Source: Neomoorella stamsii (lineage in GTDB: Bacteria; Bacillota; DSM-521; Neomoorellales; Neomoorellaceae). From it: a stretch of DNA of 64,000 nucleotides. A program made the position numbers and the translations under genes. The notes beneath the pieces were generated by a model. That model was not told the origin of the DNA and ran no database searches. It was given only the letters and a program-made list of their open reading frames with translations. Position 1 is the first letter of the stretch. The number at the start of each line of letters is the position of its first letter. The DNA lies in NCBI RefSeq assembly GCF_002995805.1, contig NZ_PVXL01000023.1, positions 1-64,000 on the forward strand, read 5' to 3'. Below are positions 1 through 7,956 of this stretch, piece by piece.

Positions 1-2
1 CC

Positions 3-140
3 ATTTTTGACCTGGTCCTGCCACGGGTTTTAACGGGAGAACGGTTGCAGCGTAAAGATATAGCCGGGCTGGCAGCCGGTGGCCTCTGCCAGGGCTGCCC
101 CGACTGCCGCTACCCGGCCTGTTCCTTCGGTAAAGTGTAG
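3..140 (+). CDS. Molybdopterin-binding protein, C-terminal 45 residues (partial)
   Basis: The window opens inside a gene and shows only its last 45 codons, ending with TAG at 138-140. The visible end contains LPRVLTGERL, then a cysteine-rich tail (CQGCPDC, then YPACSFGK). A tail of this kind closes a family of MoeA/MogA-like molybdopterin-binding proteins found in anaerobes, where the cysteines may hold a metal. The fold itself lies outside the window, so the call rests on the tail alone. The gene converges on the minus-strand ligase gene that ends 7 bases further on. Confidence 0.45.
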   Translation: MFDLVLPRVLTGERLQRKDIAGLAAGGLCQGCPDCRYPACSFGKV

Positions 141-146
141 GGTGTT

Positions 147-1406
147 TCACTTCTCCCGGTAGTCGTAGACGCGCCGGGTTTTCTTTTCGCTGCGGGGCAA
201 AGTCCCCAGGGGTACCGCCTCCACGTCGGCCAGGATGCCGATGCGGTTTTTAATCTGGCGCCGGCACTCGGCTGCAACGGCATCGCCCTCATGGCCGGGG
301 AGGTACTCGATCTTTACCAGCAACCGGTCCTTGCCCTGCTCACGGGTCAAGATGAGCTGGTATTCGCTGCCGGCCCCTGGCGTGAGGTGCAGGACATGGT
401 CGACCTGGCCAGGGTAAATATTGACGCCTTTAATTTTAACCATGTCATCGGTCCGCCCCAGAACGCGCTCGATCATTGGGAAGGGCGAGCCGCAGGAACA
501 GGCTGCAACCTTCAAACAGGTAAGGTCGTGGGTGCGGTAGCGCAGTAAAGGCATGCCTTCCTTGGTCAGGGTGGTGATGACCAGTTCCCCGGTTTCGCCC
601 GGCGGCAGCTGCCTGCCAGTTGCCGGGTCAATTATCTCCAGCAGCAGGTGATCTGTCCAGATGTGGATCCCTTCATGGGCCGGGCAGTCAAGGCCGATGC
701 CAGGGCCGTAAATTTCCGTGAGCCCGTAAATATCAAAGGTTTCAATCCCCAGGAGCTCTTCGATGCGCTTGCGCATTTTTTCGCCCCAGCGTTCGGAACC
801 CAGGAGGCCAACCCGTAGGGCCAGCCGGTCCCTCAGGCCCCGGCGCTCGATTTCTTCGCCCAGGAAAAGGGCATAGGAAGCGGTAGCCGCCAGGACGGTG
901 GCCTGGAGGTCGACCAGCATTTCCAGCTGTTTTTCCGTATTGCCGGCACCGGTGGGAATGGCCATGGCGCCCAGGTACTCAACCCCGGCCTGGAAACCGA
1001 TGCCTGCCGTCCAGAGGCCGTAGCCGGGGGTGATCTGTACCCGGTCGCGGTTGGTAACGCCGGCCAGGGCGAAACAGCGGGCCATCATTTCGGCCCAGGC
1101 AGCCACATCACCGGCCGTGTAGGGGATAATAATGGGCTTACCGGTGGTACCTGAGGAGGAATGAATGCGGACGACCTTTTCTTCCGGCACGGCCATCAGT
1201 TCCAGGGGCTTGCCGTTGCGCAGCTCCCATTTATCGGTCAGGGGGACCGCCGCCAGGTCGGCTACGGTCCTGATATCCCCCGGCCTGATACCGGCTGCCG
1301 TCAGCTTTTCCCGGTAATAGGGTGAGCTGTCAAAGAGGCGCTGCACCAGGGCTTGCAGGGCCGGAGCCTGCTGCCGGTAGAGTTTTTCGTAATCAAATTG
1401 CCCCAT
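147..1406 (-). CDS. Phenylacetate-CoA ligase-like AMP-forming acyl-CoA ligase (PaaK family)
   Basis: A 419-residue adenylate-forming ligase, close to the usual PaaK length of about 430. Residues around 80-90 carry the AMP-binding P-loop SSSGTTGKP. Around 230 is DIYGLTEIYGPG, the A5-type motif, and near 300 is YRTHDLT. The enzyme activates an aryl acid with ATP and CoA. The start has GGAGGTG six bases upstream. It is the third gene of a minus-strand operon after iorA and iorB, which produce aryl-acetyl-CoA from aryl pyruvates. The ligase may therefore work in the ATP-yielding direction or salvage free aryl acetates. The direction and the exact substrate are inference. Confidence 0.85.
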   Translation of the reverse strand: MGQFDYEKLYRQQAPALQALVQRLFDSSPYYREKLTAAGIRPGDIRTVADLAAVPLTDKWELRNGKPLELMAVPEEKVVRIHSSSGTTGKPIIIPYTAGDVAAWAEMMARCFALAGVTNRDRVQITPGYGLWTAGIGFQAGVEYLGAMAIPTGAGNTEKQLEMLVDLQATVLAATASYALFLGEEIERRGLRDRLALRVGLLGSERWGEKMRKRIEELLGIETFDIYGLTEIYGPGIGLDCPAHEGIHIWTDHLLLEIIDPATGRQLPPGETGELVITTLTKEGMPLLRYRTHDLTCLKVAACSCGSPFPMIERVLGRTDDMVKIKGVNIYPGQVDHVLHLTPGAGSEYQLILTREQGKDRLLVKIEYLPGHEGDAVAAECRRQIKNRIGILADVEAVPLGTLPRSEKKTRRVYDYREK

Positions 1407-1408
1407 TT

Positions 1409-1987
1409 TTACACCTCCAGGGCTCGCCGGCCCAGTTCAAAGGCGCGGCGATTCATTTCATGGACACTGGCCGGCAGGAGTTTTAAAGCTTCGGCCAGGA
1501 GGACATCGGCAGGGAAGGGTAAACCGAAGTTCACCAGGGCACCCAGCATGACCAGGTTTAAAGTCCGGGGGTTACCGGCTTCCCTGGCCAGGGTCAGGGC
1601 ATCCAGGCAACGGCAGCCGGGCAGGTTGTTTTGCAGGTAGGCCAGGATATCCTCCAGGGGATAGGGGCTACTCCCCAGGGCGGCCAAAACCGGTATTACC
1701 GCTGCCGTAGAGACCAGGGCCTTACCGCCGGGGCGTAAATACTTTAAGTTGCGGCAGGCCTCGGCCGGCTCCAGGGCCAGGAGGATGTCGGCGGCGCCAT
1801 AGGGGATGAGGGGGCCGGCCTCCTGCACTCCCAGGCGGACATGGCTGACGACACTGCCCTCCCGCTGGGCCATACCAATGGTCTCGGCCGTACGTACCGG
1901 CAGGCCCGTTGTTACGGCGGCTGCTCCCAGGGCCCGGGAGGCAAGAATTATTCCCTGGCCGCCCACACCGGCAATGAGAATATCCAT
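1409..1987 (-). CDS. iorB: Indolepyruvate ferredoxin oxidoreductase, beta subunit
   Basis: A 192-residue pyruvate/ketoisovalerate oxidoreductase gamma-domain protein. It begins MDILIAGVGGQGIILASRAL, the glycine-rich start typical of IorB, and has REGSVVSHVRLG near residue 45. It is the small subunit that works with the TPP- and Fe-S-containing alpha subunit to oxidise aryl pyruvates to aryl-acetyl-CoA with reduction of ferredoxin. The start codon directly abuts the iorA stop, and a GGAGGTGG ribosome site lies in the end of iorA, so the two are translationally coupled. The paaK-like gene follows after 2 bases. Confidence 0.92.
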   Translation of the reverse strand: MDILIAGVGGQGIILASRALGAAAVTTGLPVRTAETIGMAQREGSVVSHVRLGVQEAGPLIPYGAADILLALEPAEACRNLKYLRPGGKALVSTAAVIPVLAALGSSPYPLEDILAYLQNNLPGCRCLDALTLAREAGNPRTLNLVMLGALVNFGLPFPADVLLAEALKLLPASVHEMNRRAFELGRRALEV

Positions 1988-3769
1988 CTAGACCACCTCC
2001 TCCATGGCTGCCGCCGGGCAAATTTTAGCGCAGAGCCCGCAACCGGTACAGGTAGAATTAATCATTACTGAGCCGTCAGCCGGCACCAGGGCCGGGCAGC
2101 CCAGCTCTTCAATACAGGTACGGCAGCCGGTGCAGGCGTCTGCATTGACCCGGTAGCGGGTAGCAGGTTTGGTTATCTGAGGGCAGGGGTGACGGAGGAT
2201 TACCAGGGCCGGGCCTGGAGCAGCCAGGGCCTGGCGAGCAACTGCCATGGTGGCCTCCAGGTCCAGGGGATCGGCGGTGAGGACTGTTTCTACACCGCAG
2301 GCCCGGGCTACCCGGTCGATATCAACGGCCCGCTGGCCTGTGCTGGTGGCCAGTCCCGGGTGTGACTGGTGCCCGGTCATGGCCGTGGTCTCATTATCGA
2401 GAACGACGACTACCAGGGGTGTCTGCTGGTGGACGGCATTGACCAGGGGCGGCAGGCCGGCGTGGAAAAAGGTTGAGTCCCCGATAAAGGCTACCAGCCG
2501 GGTGCCGGGCTGGACCCTGGCCAGGCCCTGGGCCAGGCCTAAACTTGCTCCCATGCACAGGCAGGTATCCATGGCTGCCAGGGGTGGCGCTGCCCCCAGG
2601 GTATAGCAGCCGATGTCACCGGTAAAGATCACTTCCTGATCCCGGGCCGCCTGTTTAAAGGCATAGAAGGAGCCCCGGTGGGGGCAACCGGCGCAGAAAA
2701 GGGGTGGCCGGGCCGGTAAAGGCGGCAGCGCCGGGAGGCCGGGTGCCGGGTTTTCCTGCTCCAGCTTTAAGAAGCGGGCCAGGGCCGCGGCTACCCTGTC
2801 GACGTTAAATTCGCCTTCCCGGGGCAGGTAGCCATCATGTTTGCCAGACAGTTCTACCGGGAGGCGGTTGCGCCAGGCCAGGCGGATGACCTGGTCTTCG
2901 ACAACCGGCTCCTGCTCCTCGACGATAAGAACCCTTTCCATCCGGCTTAAGAAGTCTTTTACCGGTTCTTCCGGCAGGGGGTAGGGGGTACCGATTTTAA
3001 GCAGGGATAATTTTTTGCCCAGGCGTTCCAGGGCTTCGGTGACGTAAAAGTAAGAAAGGCCGCTAGTAATGACCCCCACAGGGCCTGCCAGGCGGGCTGC
3101 ATTAAAGGGGCTGGCCGCAAACTCGGCCCGCGCCCGTTCCTGCTGTTTATTCAACCAGACATGCTGGCGGGCCGCCAGGGAGGGCATGATGACCCAGCGG
3201 GGGTCTTTAACAAACCCCGGTACCGGCGGCCGCGGCGGGATGGTACCCACCTCCACTTCCTGGCAGGCGTGGCTGACGCGGGTAGTGGGGCGGACGATAA
3301 CAGGGAGGTTTAAAGTTTCCGAAAGCTCGAAGGCATATTTTGTCATTTCATAAGCTTCCCGAGGACAGGAAGGATCCAGGACTGGCAATTTGGCAAAGCG
3401 GGCAAAAAGGCGTGTGTCCTGCTCCGTCTGGGAACTGTGGGGGCCGGGGTCGTCGGCTACCACCAGGACCAGGCCGCCCTTGACGCCGATGTAGGCCAGG
3501 CTCATAACGGCATCGGCAGCGACATTTAAGCCCATCTGCTTCATGCTCACCAGGGCCCGGGCACCGGCATAGGCAGCCCCGGCGGCGATTTCCACGGCCA
3601 CCTTTTCATTAACCGACCACTCGGTGTACACACCTGCTTCTGGTCCAAATTGCATCAGGGCCGTCATTATTTCGGAAGCCGGGGTACCGGGGTAAGAGGT
3701 AGCTACCCGGATGCCGGCCTCTATGGCTCCCCGGGCGATGGCTTCATTACCCATCAGCAATACTGGCAC
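1988..3769 (-). CDS. iorA: Indolepyruvate ferredoxin oxidoreductase, alpha subunit
   Basis: About 593 residues. The N-terminal half is the pyrimidine-binding domain of the TPP enzyme (MGNEAIARGAIEAG, then SYPGTPASEI). The C-terminal half has the TPP site with GDIGCYTLG and a ferredoxin tail carrying CTGCRTC and CTGCGLCAKICP for two [4Fe-4S] clusters. The oxygen-sensitive enzyme oxidises indole-, phenyl- and hydroxyphenylpyruvate. The reading frame is open back to a GTG at 3802. The GTG at 3769 is preferred because AGGGGAGAGAG precedes it and family members start just before the LLMGNEAIARG motif. A leader with an intrinsic terminator lies upstream. Confidence 0.93.
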   Translation of the reverse strand: MPVLLMGNEAIARGAIEAGIRVATSYPGTPASEIMTALMQFGPEAGVYTEWSVNEKVAVEIAAGAAYAGARALVSMKQMGLNVAADAVMSLAYIGVKGGLVLVVADDPGPHSSQTEQDTRLFARFAKLPVLDPSCPREAYEMTKYAFELSETLNLPVIVRPTTRVSHACQEVEVGTIPPRPPVPGFVKDPRWVIMPSLAARQHVWLNKQQERARAEFAASPFNAARLAGPVGVITSGLSYFYVTEALERLGKKLSLLKIGTPYPLPEEPVKDFLSRMERVLIVEEQEPVVEDQVIRLAWRNRLPVELSGKHDGYLPREGEFNVDRVAAALARFLKLEQENPAPGLPALPPLPARPPLFCAGCPHRGSFYAFKQAARDQEVIFTGDIGCYTLGAAPPLAAMDTCLCMGASLGLAQGLARVQPGTRLVAFIGDSTFFHAGLPPLVNAVHQQTPLVVVVLDNETTAMTGHQSHPGLATSTGQRAVDIDRVARACGVETVLTADPLDLEATMAVARQALAAPGPALVILRHPCPQITKPATRYRVNADACTGCRTCIEELGCPALVPADGSVMINSTCTGCGLCAKICPAAAMEEVV

Positions 3770-3806
3770 GGTTTTCTCTCTCCCCTTGATACTTAAAGGC
3801 ACAAAA

Positions 3807-3830
3807 AAACGGGCCGCAGCCCGGTTATAG
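3807..3830 (-). terminator. Intrinsic terminator in the iorA leader (candidate attenuator)
   Basis: Read on the minus strand, CGGGC-TGCG-GCCCG (3823 to 3810) is a GC-only 5-bp stem with a tetraloop followed by seven T (3809-3803). It ends about 35 bases before the iorA start and lies downstream of a candidate promoter at 3908-3936, so it sits inside the leader. About 75 bases of leader precede it and contain further self-complementary pieces (for example CTGATCAG). No T-box motif or leader peptide rich in aromatic residues was found. The signal sensed, if any, is unknown. Confidence 0.6.
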
Positions 3831-3907
3831 CTTGCCTGCTATCCTCGGCTCTGCTAATACTGATCAGGCTGAACTAGGCTCACAATATAAAAAATCGCTT
3901 GTAAGAA

Positions 3908-3936
3908 AGTATAGCATATCCCCTGGCAGCGGTCCA
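3908..3936 (-). promoter_or_regulatory. Candidate iorA promoter
   Basis: On the minus strand TGCTATACT gives an extended -10 (TATACT at 3913-3908). The -35 at the usual 17-base spacing is poor (TGGACC). The predicted transcript starts near 3901 and runs through the leader terminator into iorA. Confidence 0.4.
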
Positions 3937-3994
3937 GCAAAAATTTCAGCCTGGTGCCTTATTCGGACAAACCGGAGATAGCGGGCAGAAGGGT

Positions 3995-4170
3995 AAAAAA
4001 ATGCCGTTCCGAGAGGAACGGCCAGAGTTTAGCCGCCGGCGGGTAACCGGCGGCTTGGGAGAGGAGAAACCGGAGGAAGAGCTCATGGGGGAGGGTTAAT
4101 AAAATAACCCTAAGCTCTTCATGGTAAATCTGGAAATCAGATTTACCGGTTACTATTATGGACGCCAATG
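3995..4170 (-). ncRNA. Candidate small RNA with several hairpins and a terminator
   Basis: This stretch has no convincing gene. On the minus strand it holds, in order, a 10-bp hairpin (arms 4147-4138 and 4132-4123), a nested hairpin (outer arms 4120-4113 and 4083-4076, inner arms 4111-4105 and 4098-4092), an 8-bp GC hairpin built on GCCGCCGG, and a terminator with arms 4022-4015 and 4010-4003 followed by seven T. Loops and joints are rich in pyrimidines (CCCTCCCCC, CTTCCTCC, TCTCCTCTCCC) that could pair with Shine-Dalgarno sequences. A good promoter lies just upstream. A 69-codon frame on the same strand (4168-3959) overlaps it but resembles nothing and crosses the terminator. Confidence 0.6.
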
Positions 4171-4176
4171 GGGAAG

Positions 4177-4206
4177 CTTATACATATCCGAAAAAAATTT
4201 TTTCAA
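4177..4206 (-). promoter_or_regulatory. Promoter of the candidate small RNA
   Basis: Minus strand TTGAAA (4206-4201), an 18-base AT-rich spacer, and TATAAG (4182-4177) form a vegetative-type promoter. The expected start is near 4170, directly ahead of the hairpin cluster. Confidence 0.6.
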
Positions 4207-4244
4207 AGTAACCCGCAAGTGGAAGGTAAAGTGGCATTTCATGC

Positions 4245-4250
4245 TATAAT
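4245..4250 (+). promoter_or_regulatory. Candidate -10 box of rsmD
   Basis: TATAAT preceded by TGC (extended -10) lies 19 bases before the chosen rsmD start. No good -35 is seen at 17 bases. Confidence 0.4.
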
Positions 4251-4268
4251 AGCTTAGTGAGGGATTTT

Positions 4269-4847
4269 ATGTTAAGAATAATTGCCGGCCAGGCCCGTGG
4301 CCGCCATTTACGTACCCCGAAGGGCCGGGCTACCCGCCCCACCAGTGACCGGGTGCGGGAGGCCTTATTTAACATCCTGGGAGCGCGGGTCATTGACAGC
4401 CTGTTCCTGGATCTTTTTGCCGGTTCAGGAGCCGTGGGGTTGGAAGCTTTGAGCCGCGGGGCCAGGGAGGCCGTTTTTGTGGAAAATAATCGCCAGGCCC
4501 TGGCGTGTCTGGCCGCCAATTTGGTCGCAACTGGCTTTAAAGATAAGGCGCAAATTATCGCCGCCGATGCCCGCCAGGCCCTGGCTCATTTAGCCGGGCG
4601 CGGCCTGGGCTTTGACCTGGTTTTTAGCGATCCACCTTACTACCAGGGGTGGGGCGATGTTATCTTGCCGGCAGTTGTTCCTTTGTTATCACCGGGTGGC
4701 CTGGTTGTCCTGGAAACAGCAACTTCTGAAGCAGCGCCAGAAATAGCCGATATGGTATTGATGGCCAGGAGGGTTTATGGTGATACAGCTTTAAATTTCT
4801 ATCAAAGGGCAGGAGGGCTTGCTGATGGAGTTCATGACCCTGATTGA
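4269..4847 (+). CDS. rsmD: 16S rRNA (guanine966-N2)-methyltransferase RsmD
   Basis: A 192-residue SAM-dependent methyltransferase. It starts with MLRIIAGQARGRHLRTP and TSDRVREALFNIL, has the SAM-binding DLFAGSGAVGLEALSRGA near residue 50, and the base-methylation motif DPPY near 125. It methylates G966 of 16S rRNA in the 30S subunit. The frame is open from a GTG at 4257, but that GTGAGGG is better read as the ribosome site for the ATG at 4269. The usual neighbour coaD is not present downstream. Confidence 0.93.
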   Translation: MLRIIAGQARGRHLRTPKGRATRPTSDRVREALFNILGARVIDSLFLDLFAGSGAVGLEALSRGAREAVFVENNRQALACLAANLVATGFKDKAQIIAADARQALAHLAGRGLGFDLVFSDPPYYQGWGDVILPAVVPLLSPGGLVVLETATSEAAPEIADMVLMARRVYGDTALNFYQRAGGLADGVHDPD

Positions 4848-5340
4848 GGAAATGGAAAAAATAATCGAGAAGAGTCCCCATATTCCCCTGACAGGCAGGG
4901 TTTTCCTTGACGGTGACCTGTTCCTTGATTACCTGGACCGGTTGCGGACGGCGTTGCCCGAGGAAGTGCGCCAGGCCCAGTGGATACGCCAGGAGAAGGA
5001 GCGTTTGCTGGAAGAAGCCCGCCTGAAGGCCCAGAGCCTCCTGGCCGAAGCGGAGAAGCGGGCAGAAATGATGGCCCAGGAAAACGAACTGGTCCGTAAA
5101 GCCAGGGCCCAGGCCAGCGAAATTATGGCCCGTGCCCAGCGCCTGGCGGAAGAAATGAAGGCCGGAGCTTTAAGTTATGCTGACGGCCTGCTGGGCCAGC
5201 TGGAGGCGAGCCTCAACCAGGCCCTGACCCAGGTGCGCCAGGGCCGCCAGGAACTCCAGGCCTATCCGGCCGGAGGAAGTGCGGGCAGGGAAGTGGCGGC
5301 AACAACGCCAGACAAGACAGAGGCTCAGGACCGCCGGTAA
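4825..5340 (+). CDS. Coiled-coil protein, ATPase subunit-like, unknown function
   Basis: A 171-residue protein. The first 30 residues (EEMEKIIEKS..PLTGRVFLDGD) are followed by a long charged helix from about residue 45 to 140 with repeated AEKRAEMMAQE-type heptads and no membrane segment. Proteins of this kind occur after rsmD/coaD in Clostridia and are annotated as ATP synthase B/E-like or DivIVA-like, without a proven role. ATG 4825 is chosen because AGGAGG lies 8 bases upstream; the start overlaps the end of rsmD, so the two are co-translated. The last 16 bases overlap the convergent ylbJ gene. Confidence 0.6.
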   Translation: MEFMTLIEEMEKIIEKSPHIPLTGRVFLDGDLFLDYLDRLRTALPEEVRQAQWIRQEKERLLEEARLKAQSLLAEAEKRAEMMAQENELVRKARAQASEIMARAQRLAEEMKAGALSYADGLLGQLEASLNQALTQVRQGRQELQAYPAGGSAGREVAATTPDKTEAQDRR

Positions 5341-6557
5341 AGGAAGTAGCGGGCGCTCAGCGCTAGCCCGGCCAGGAGAAAAAGGACGGTCATCAGGGTG
5401 AGGGCAAACCCTGTATAATATAACCACAACGTAAACCAGGGAGCCCTGGGGACCAGGGTTATTTCCGGGGCCAGTAAGAGCAGGACGGGCCGGGCCGGCC
5501 CCTGGCAGAGCCGGACCAGCGCGGCAGCCAGGAAGCCGTGGAGGAGGCGGGCAACGATAAATGGACCCAGGCGTAAATCAGTATGGCTGACCATAGCCGC
5601 CACCTGGCCGAGTATAGAGAGCCCGGCCCAGCCCATAATGAGACTAATGGCCACCAGGCGCTCTGTTAGAGGGACGGCCGCTTCGCTGGCAAATTTAGCG
5701 CCCATGGTCATTTCAAAGAGGCCGGCGGCCAGGGCCGGGGATGTATCCCGGCTTAAACCGAAGGGGCTGCCGGCATAAAGAAGGATTCTAGCCAGGGGTT
5801 CCTGCAGGCCCAGGATGGTTGCCACCTGGATGATGACGCTAAATAAGATAATAAAGCCGCCAATGGTAATCAGGGTCTGGAAGGAACGGCTGACGGCATC
5901 TCCCAGGAGCTGTCCTAGGGGGCGGCCGTCCCTCTGCTGGGCCTGGAGCATGGCCTGCCAGGCCCGCCGGGGTAAAGCCAGGAGGGTGTAGCTTGCCGAC
6001 GGGGAGGCCGGTTGCCGGCGACCGTAAAAGCGAAACAGGATACCCAGGCAGAAGTTGGCCCCGTAGTGGGCGCCGGCCAGGACTGGCCCCAGGGCCGGGT
6101 TGTGGAGCATGCCTACAGCCACGGCCCCCAGCATAAAAAGGGGGCTGGCATTGTTGGTAAAGCAAATTAGCCGTTCCCCCTCAACCCTGGTGACCAGGCC
6201 CTGCTGGCGCAACTGGGCTGTAAGCATGGCACTGATGGGGGAACCGGAAGTGTACCCCATGGCCATGACGAAGGCGCCGCTACCGGGGACATTAAAGAGA
6301 GGCCGCATAACCGGTTCCAGGAGTACCCCGAGGAAATGGACAATACCCAGACCCATAAAAAGCTGGGATATAATAAAGAAAGGGAGAAGAGCCGGAACGA
6401 CAATTTCCCACCAGGCCTTAAGGCCGCGCAGGGCCGCCTGGAAAACCGGCTGGGGAAATAAGATAATGGCCAGGGTCAGGACCATGACGGCAACGACGGT
6501 TAGGAGGGGTCCCAGGCCCCGGGTAATGATAAGTACCTGGTGGCGCACGGGGTTCAC
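5325..6557 (-). CDS. ylbJ: Sporulation integral membrane protein YlbJ
   Basis: About 410 residues with eight or more hydrophobic segments, a nucleoside-recognition (Gate) domain arrangement, and the conserved MAMGYTSGSPISAMLTAQL and CFTNNASPLFMLGAVA stretches. YlbJ family proteins are needed for spore cortex formation. The gene stands alone on the minus strand between two plus-strand operons. The open frame begins with GTG at 6557, but GAGGTGA at that point is a good ribosome site for the GTG at 6548, so the true protein may be 3 residues shorter. It supports a spore-forming host. Confidence 0.88.
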   Translation of the reverse strand: MNPVRHQVLIITRGLGPLLTVVAVMVLTLAIILFPQPVFQAALRGLKAWWEIVVPALLPFFIISQLFMGLGIVHFLGVLLEPVMRPLFNVPGSGAFVMAMGYTSGSPISAMLTAQLRQQGLVTRVEGERLICFTNNASPLFMLGAVAVGMLHNPALGPVLAGAHYGANFCLGILFRFYGRRQPASPSASYTLLALPRRAWQAMLQAQQRDGRPLGQLLGDAVSRSFQTLITIGGFIILFSVIIQVATILGLQEPLARILLYAGSPFGLSRDTSPALAAGLFEMTMGAKFASEAAVPLTERLVAISLIMGWAGLSILGQVAAMVSHTDLRLGPFIVARLLHGFLAAALVRLCQGPARPVLLLLAPEITLVPRAPWFTLWLYYTGFALTLMTVLFLLAGLALSARYFLYRRS

Positions 6558-6659
6558 CTCGAAGGGACATCCTGTTATGCAATATACGCGGCGCCCGGTA
6601 ATTTAGAAGTAAACTTGTTGGCAAGAATTGAAACCATTGTGCGAACTTTAACAAGGGGA

Positions 6660-6687
6660 TTGACTTTTGCCAGCTTAAAAGTACCAT
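6660..6687 (+). promoter_or_regulatory. Candidate ackA promoter
   Basis: TTGACT (6660-6665), 16 bases, TACCAT (6682-6687), about 40 bases before the ackA start. An inverted repeat (ACTTTT, 8 bases, AAAAGT) lies in the spacer and could be an operator. Confidence 0.45.
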
Positions 6688-6726
6688 TGTAGGTAGTGGG
6701 TAATATTTGCAGGAGGTACTTAATTC

Positions 6727-7923
6727 ATGAAGATTTTAGTTTTAAACTGTGGTAGTTCCTCAGTTAAATACCAGCTTTTTGATATGGCCGGTGAGAGGGT
6801 CCTGGCCCGGGGGCTGGTGGAAAGGATTGGTATTCCCGGTTCAGTCCTGACCCACCGCCCGGCCGGCAAAGATAAACTGGTGCGCGAAGCAGAAATTACC
6901 GATCATAAGGCGGCTGTCCGCCTCTGCCTGGAAGCTTTGACCGATGAGCAACATGGTGTTATTAAAGATTATAGTGAGATTGGCGCCGTAGGTCACCGGA
7001 TTGTCCATGGCGGTGACTTTTGTGATTCGGTATTGATTACCCAGGAGACCAAAGCGATAATCAGCGATCTGGTAAAACTGGCTCCTTTACATAATGGCCC
7101 GGGGCTGCGGGGTATTGAAGCCTGTGAAGCAATTTTGCCGGCAACGCCCCAGGTTGCCGTCTTTGATACAGCCTTTCATCAAAGCATGCCCCCTCATGCT
7201 TATACTTACAGTCTTCCTTATGAACTCTGCCGGCGCCATCACATCCGGCGCTATGGATTTCATGGTACCTCCCATAAATACGTGGCTTTACGGGCAGCCA
7301 ACCTCGTCGATAAGCCTCTGGCAGAATTAAAAGTAATTACCTGTCACCTAGGCAACGGCTCCAGCATTACCGCCGTTAAAAACGGTAGATCCTGGGATAC
7401 CAGCATGGGCTTTACCCCCCTGGCCGGCTTAACCATGGGTACCCGCTGTGGTGATATTGACCCGGCTATTGTAACCTTCCTCATGGAAAAGGAAGGTTAC
7501 ACCCCGGCTGATATGGACCGCCTCATGAACCGCCAGTCCGGGGTCTTAGGGGTTTCCGGGGTGAGCAGCGATTTCCGGGATATTGAAGCCGCCATGGCCG
7601 AGGGCAATGAACGTGCCCGCCTGGCCTGGGATATCTTTGTCCATACCGCCAAAAAATACATTGGCTCCTATGTGGCTATTTTAAATGGCCTTGATGTCCT
7701 GGTATTTACGGCCGGCTTGGGGGAGAATTCCCCTGAGGCCCGGGAAGCCATCTGCCGGGATATGGATTACCTGGGGATCAAGATTGATCCCGGGGAAAAC
7801 CGGGTCCGGGGCCAGGAAAAGGAAATTACGGCTCCCGGGGCCAGGGTACGCACCTTTGTCATTCCTACCAACGAAGAATTAATGATCGCCCGTGATACCA
7901 TGGCCATTGTCCAGGCCGGTTGA
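6727..7923 (+). CDS. ackA: Acetate kinase
   Basis: A 398-residue, full-length acetate kinase. It begins MKILVLNCGSSSVKYQLFD, and has the family signatures around residue 200 (ITCHLGNGSSITAVKNG) and TMGTRCGDIDPAI, plus FTAGLGENSPEAR near 325 and a final FVIPTNEEL. It makes acetate and ATP from acetyl phosphate. In an acetogen this is the substrate-level phosphorylation step that balances the ATP spent in the Wood-Ljungdahl pathway. A GGAGGT site lies upstream. No phosphotransacetylase gene is adjacent, so the two steps are encoded apart. Confidence 0.98.
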   Translation: MKILVLNCGSSSVKYQLFDMAGERVLARGLVERIGIPGSVLTHRPAGKDKLVREAEITDHKAAVRLCLEALTDEQHGVIKDYSEIGAVGHRIVHGGDFCDSVLITQETKAIISDLVKLAPLHNGPGLRGIEACEAILPATPQVAVFDTAFHQSMPPHAYTYSLPYELCRRHHIRRYGFHGTSHKYVALRAANLVDKPLAELKVITCHLGNGSSITAVKNGRSWDTSMGFTPLAGLTMGTRCGDIDPAIVTFLMEKEGYTPADMDRLMNRQSGVLGVSGVSSDFRDIEAAMAEGNERARLAWDIFVHTAKKYIGSYVAILNGLDVLVFTAGLGENSPEAREAICRDMDYLGIKIDPGENRVRGQEKEITAPGARVRTFVIPTNEELMIARDTMAIVQAG

Positions 7924-7949
7924 CACCCGGCTGGCCTTTCCGGTATAAT
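7920..7949 (+). promoter_or_regulatory. Consensus vegetative promoter before the DUF177 gene
   Basis: TTGACA (7920-7925), 18 bases, TATAAT (7944-7949): both boxes match consensus perfectly. The -35 overlaps the ackA stop codon. The expected transcription start (about 7956) falls on the GTG start codon of the next gene, which predicts a leaderless mRNA. Confidence 0.8.
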
Positions 7950-7956
7950 CTACACG

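Noticed and set aside
3803-3905. T-box riboswitch in the iorA leader
   Set aside because: The terminator looks similar in shape, but the conserved T-box sequence (GGGTGGNACCGCG-like) and specifier stem are not there.
3959-4168. 69-codon frame on the minus strand
   Set aside because: It spans the hairpins and runs through a perfect terminator, has no family resemblance, and the region is better explained as an RNA gene.
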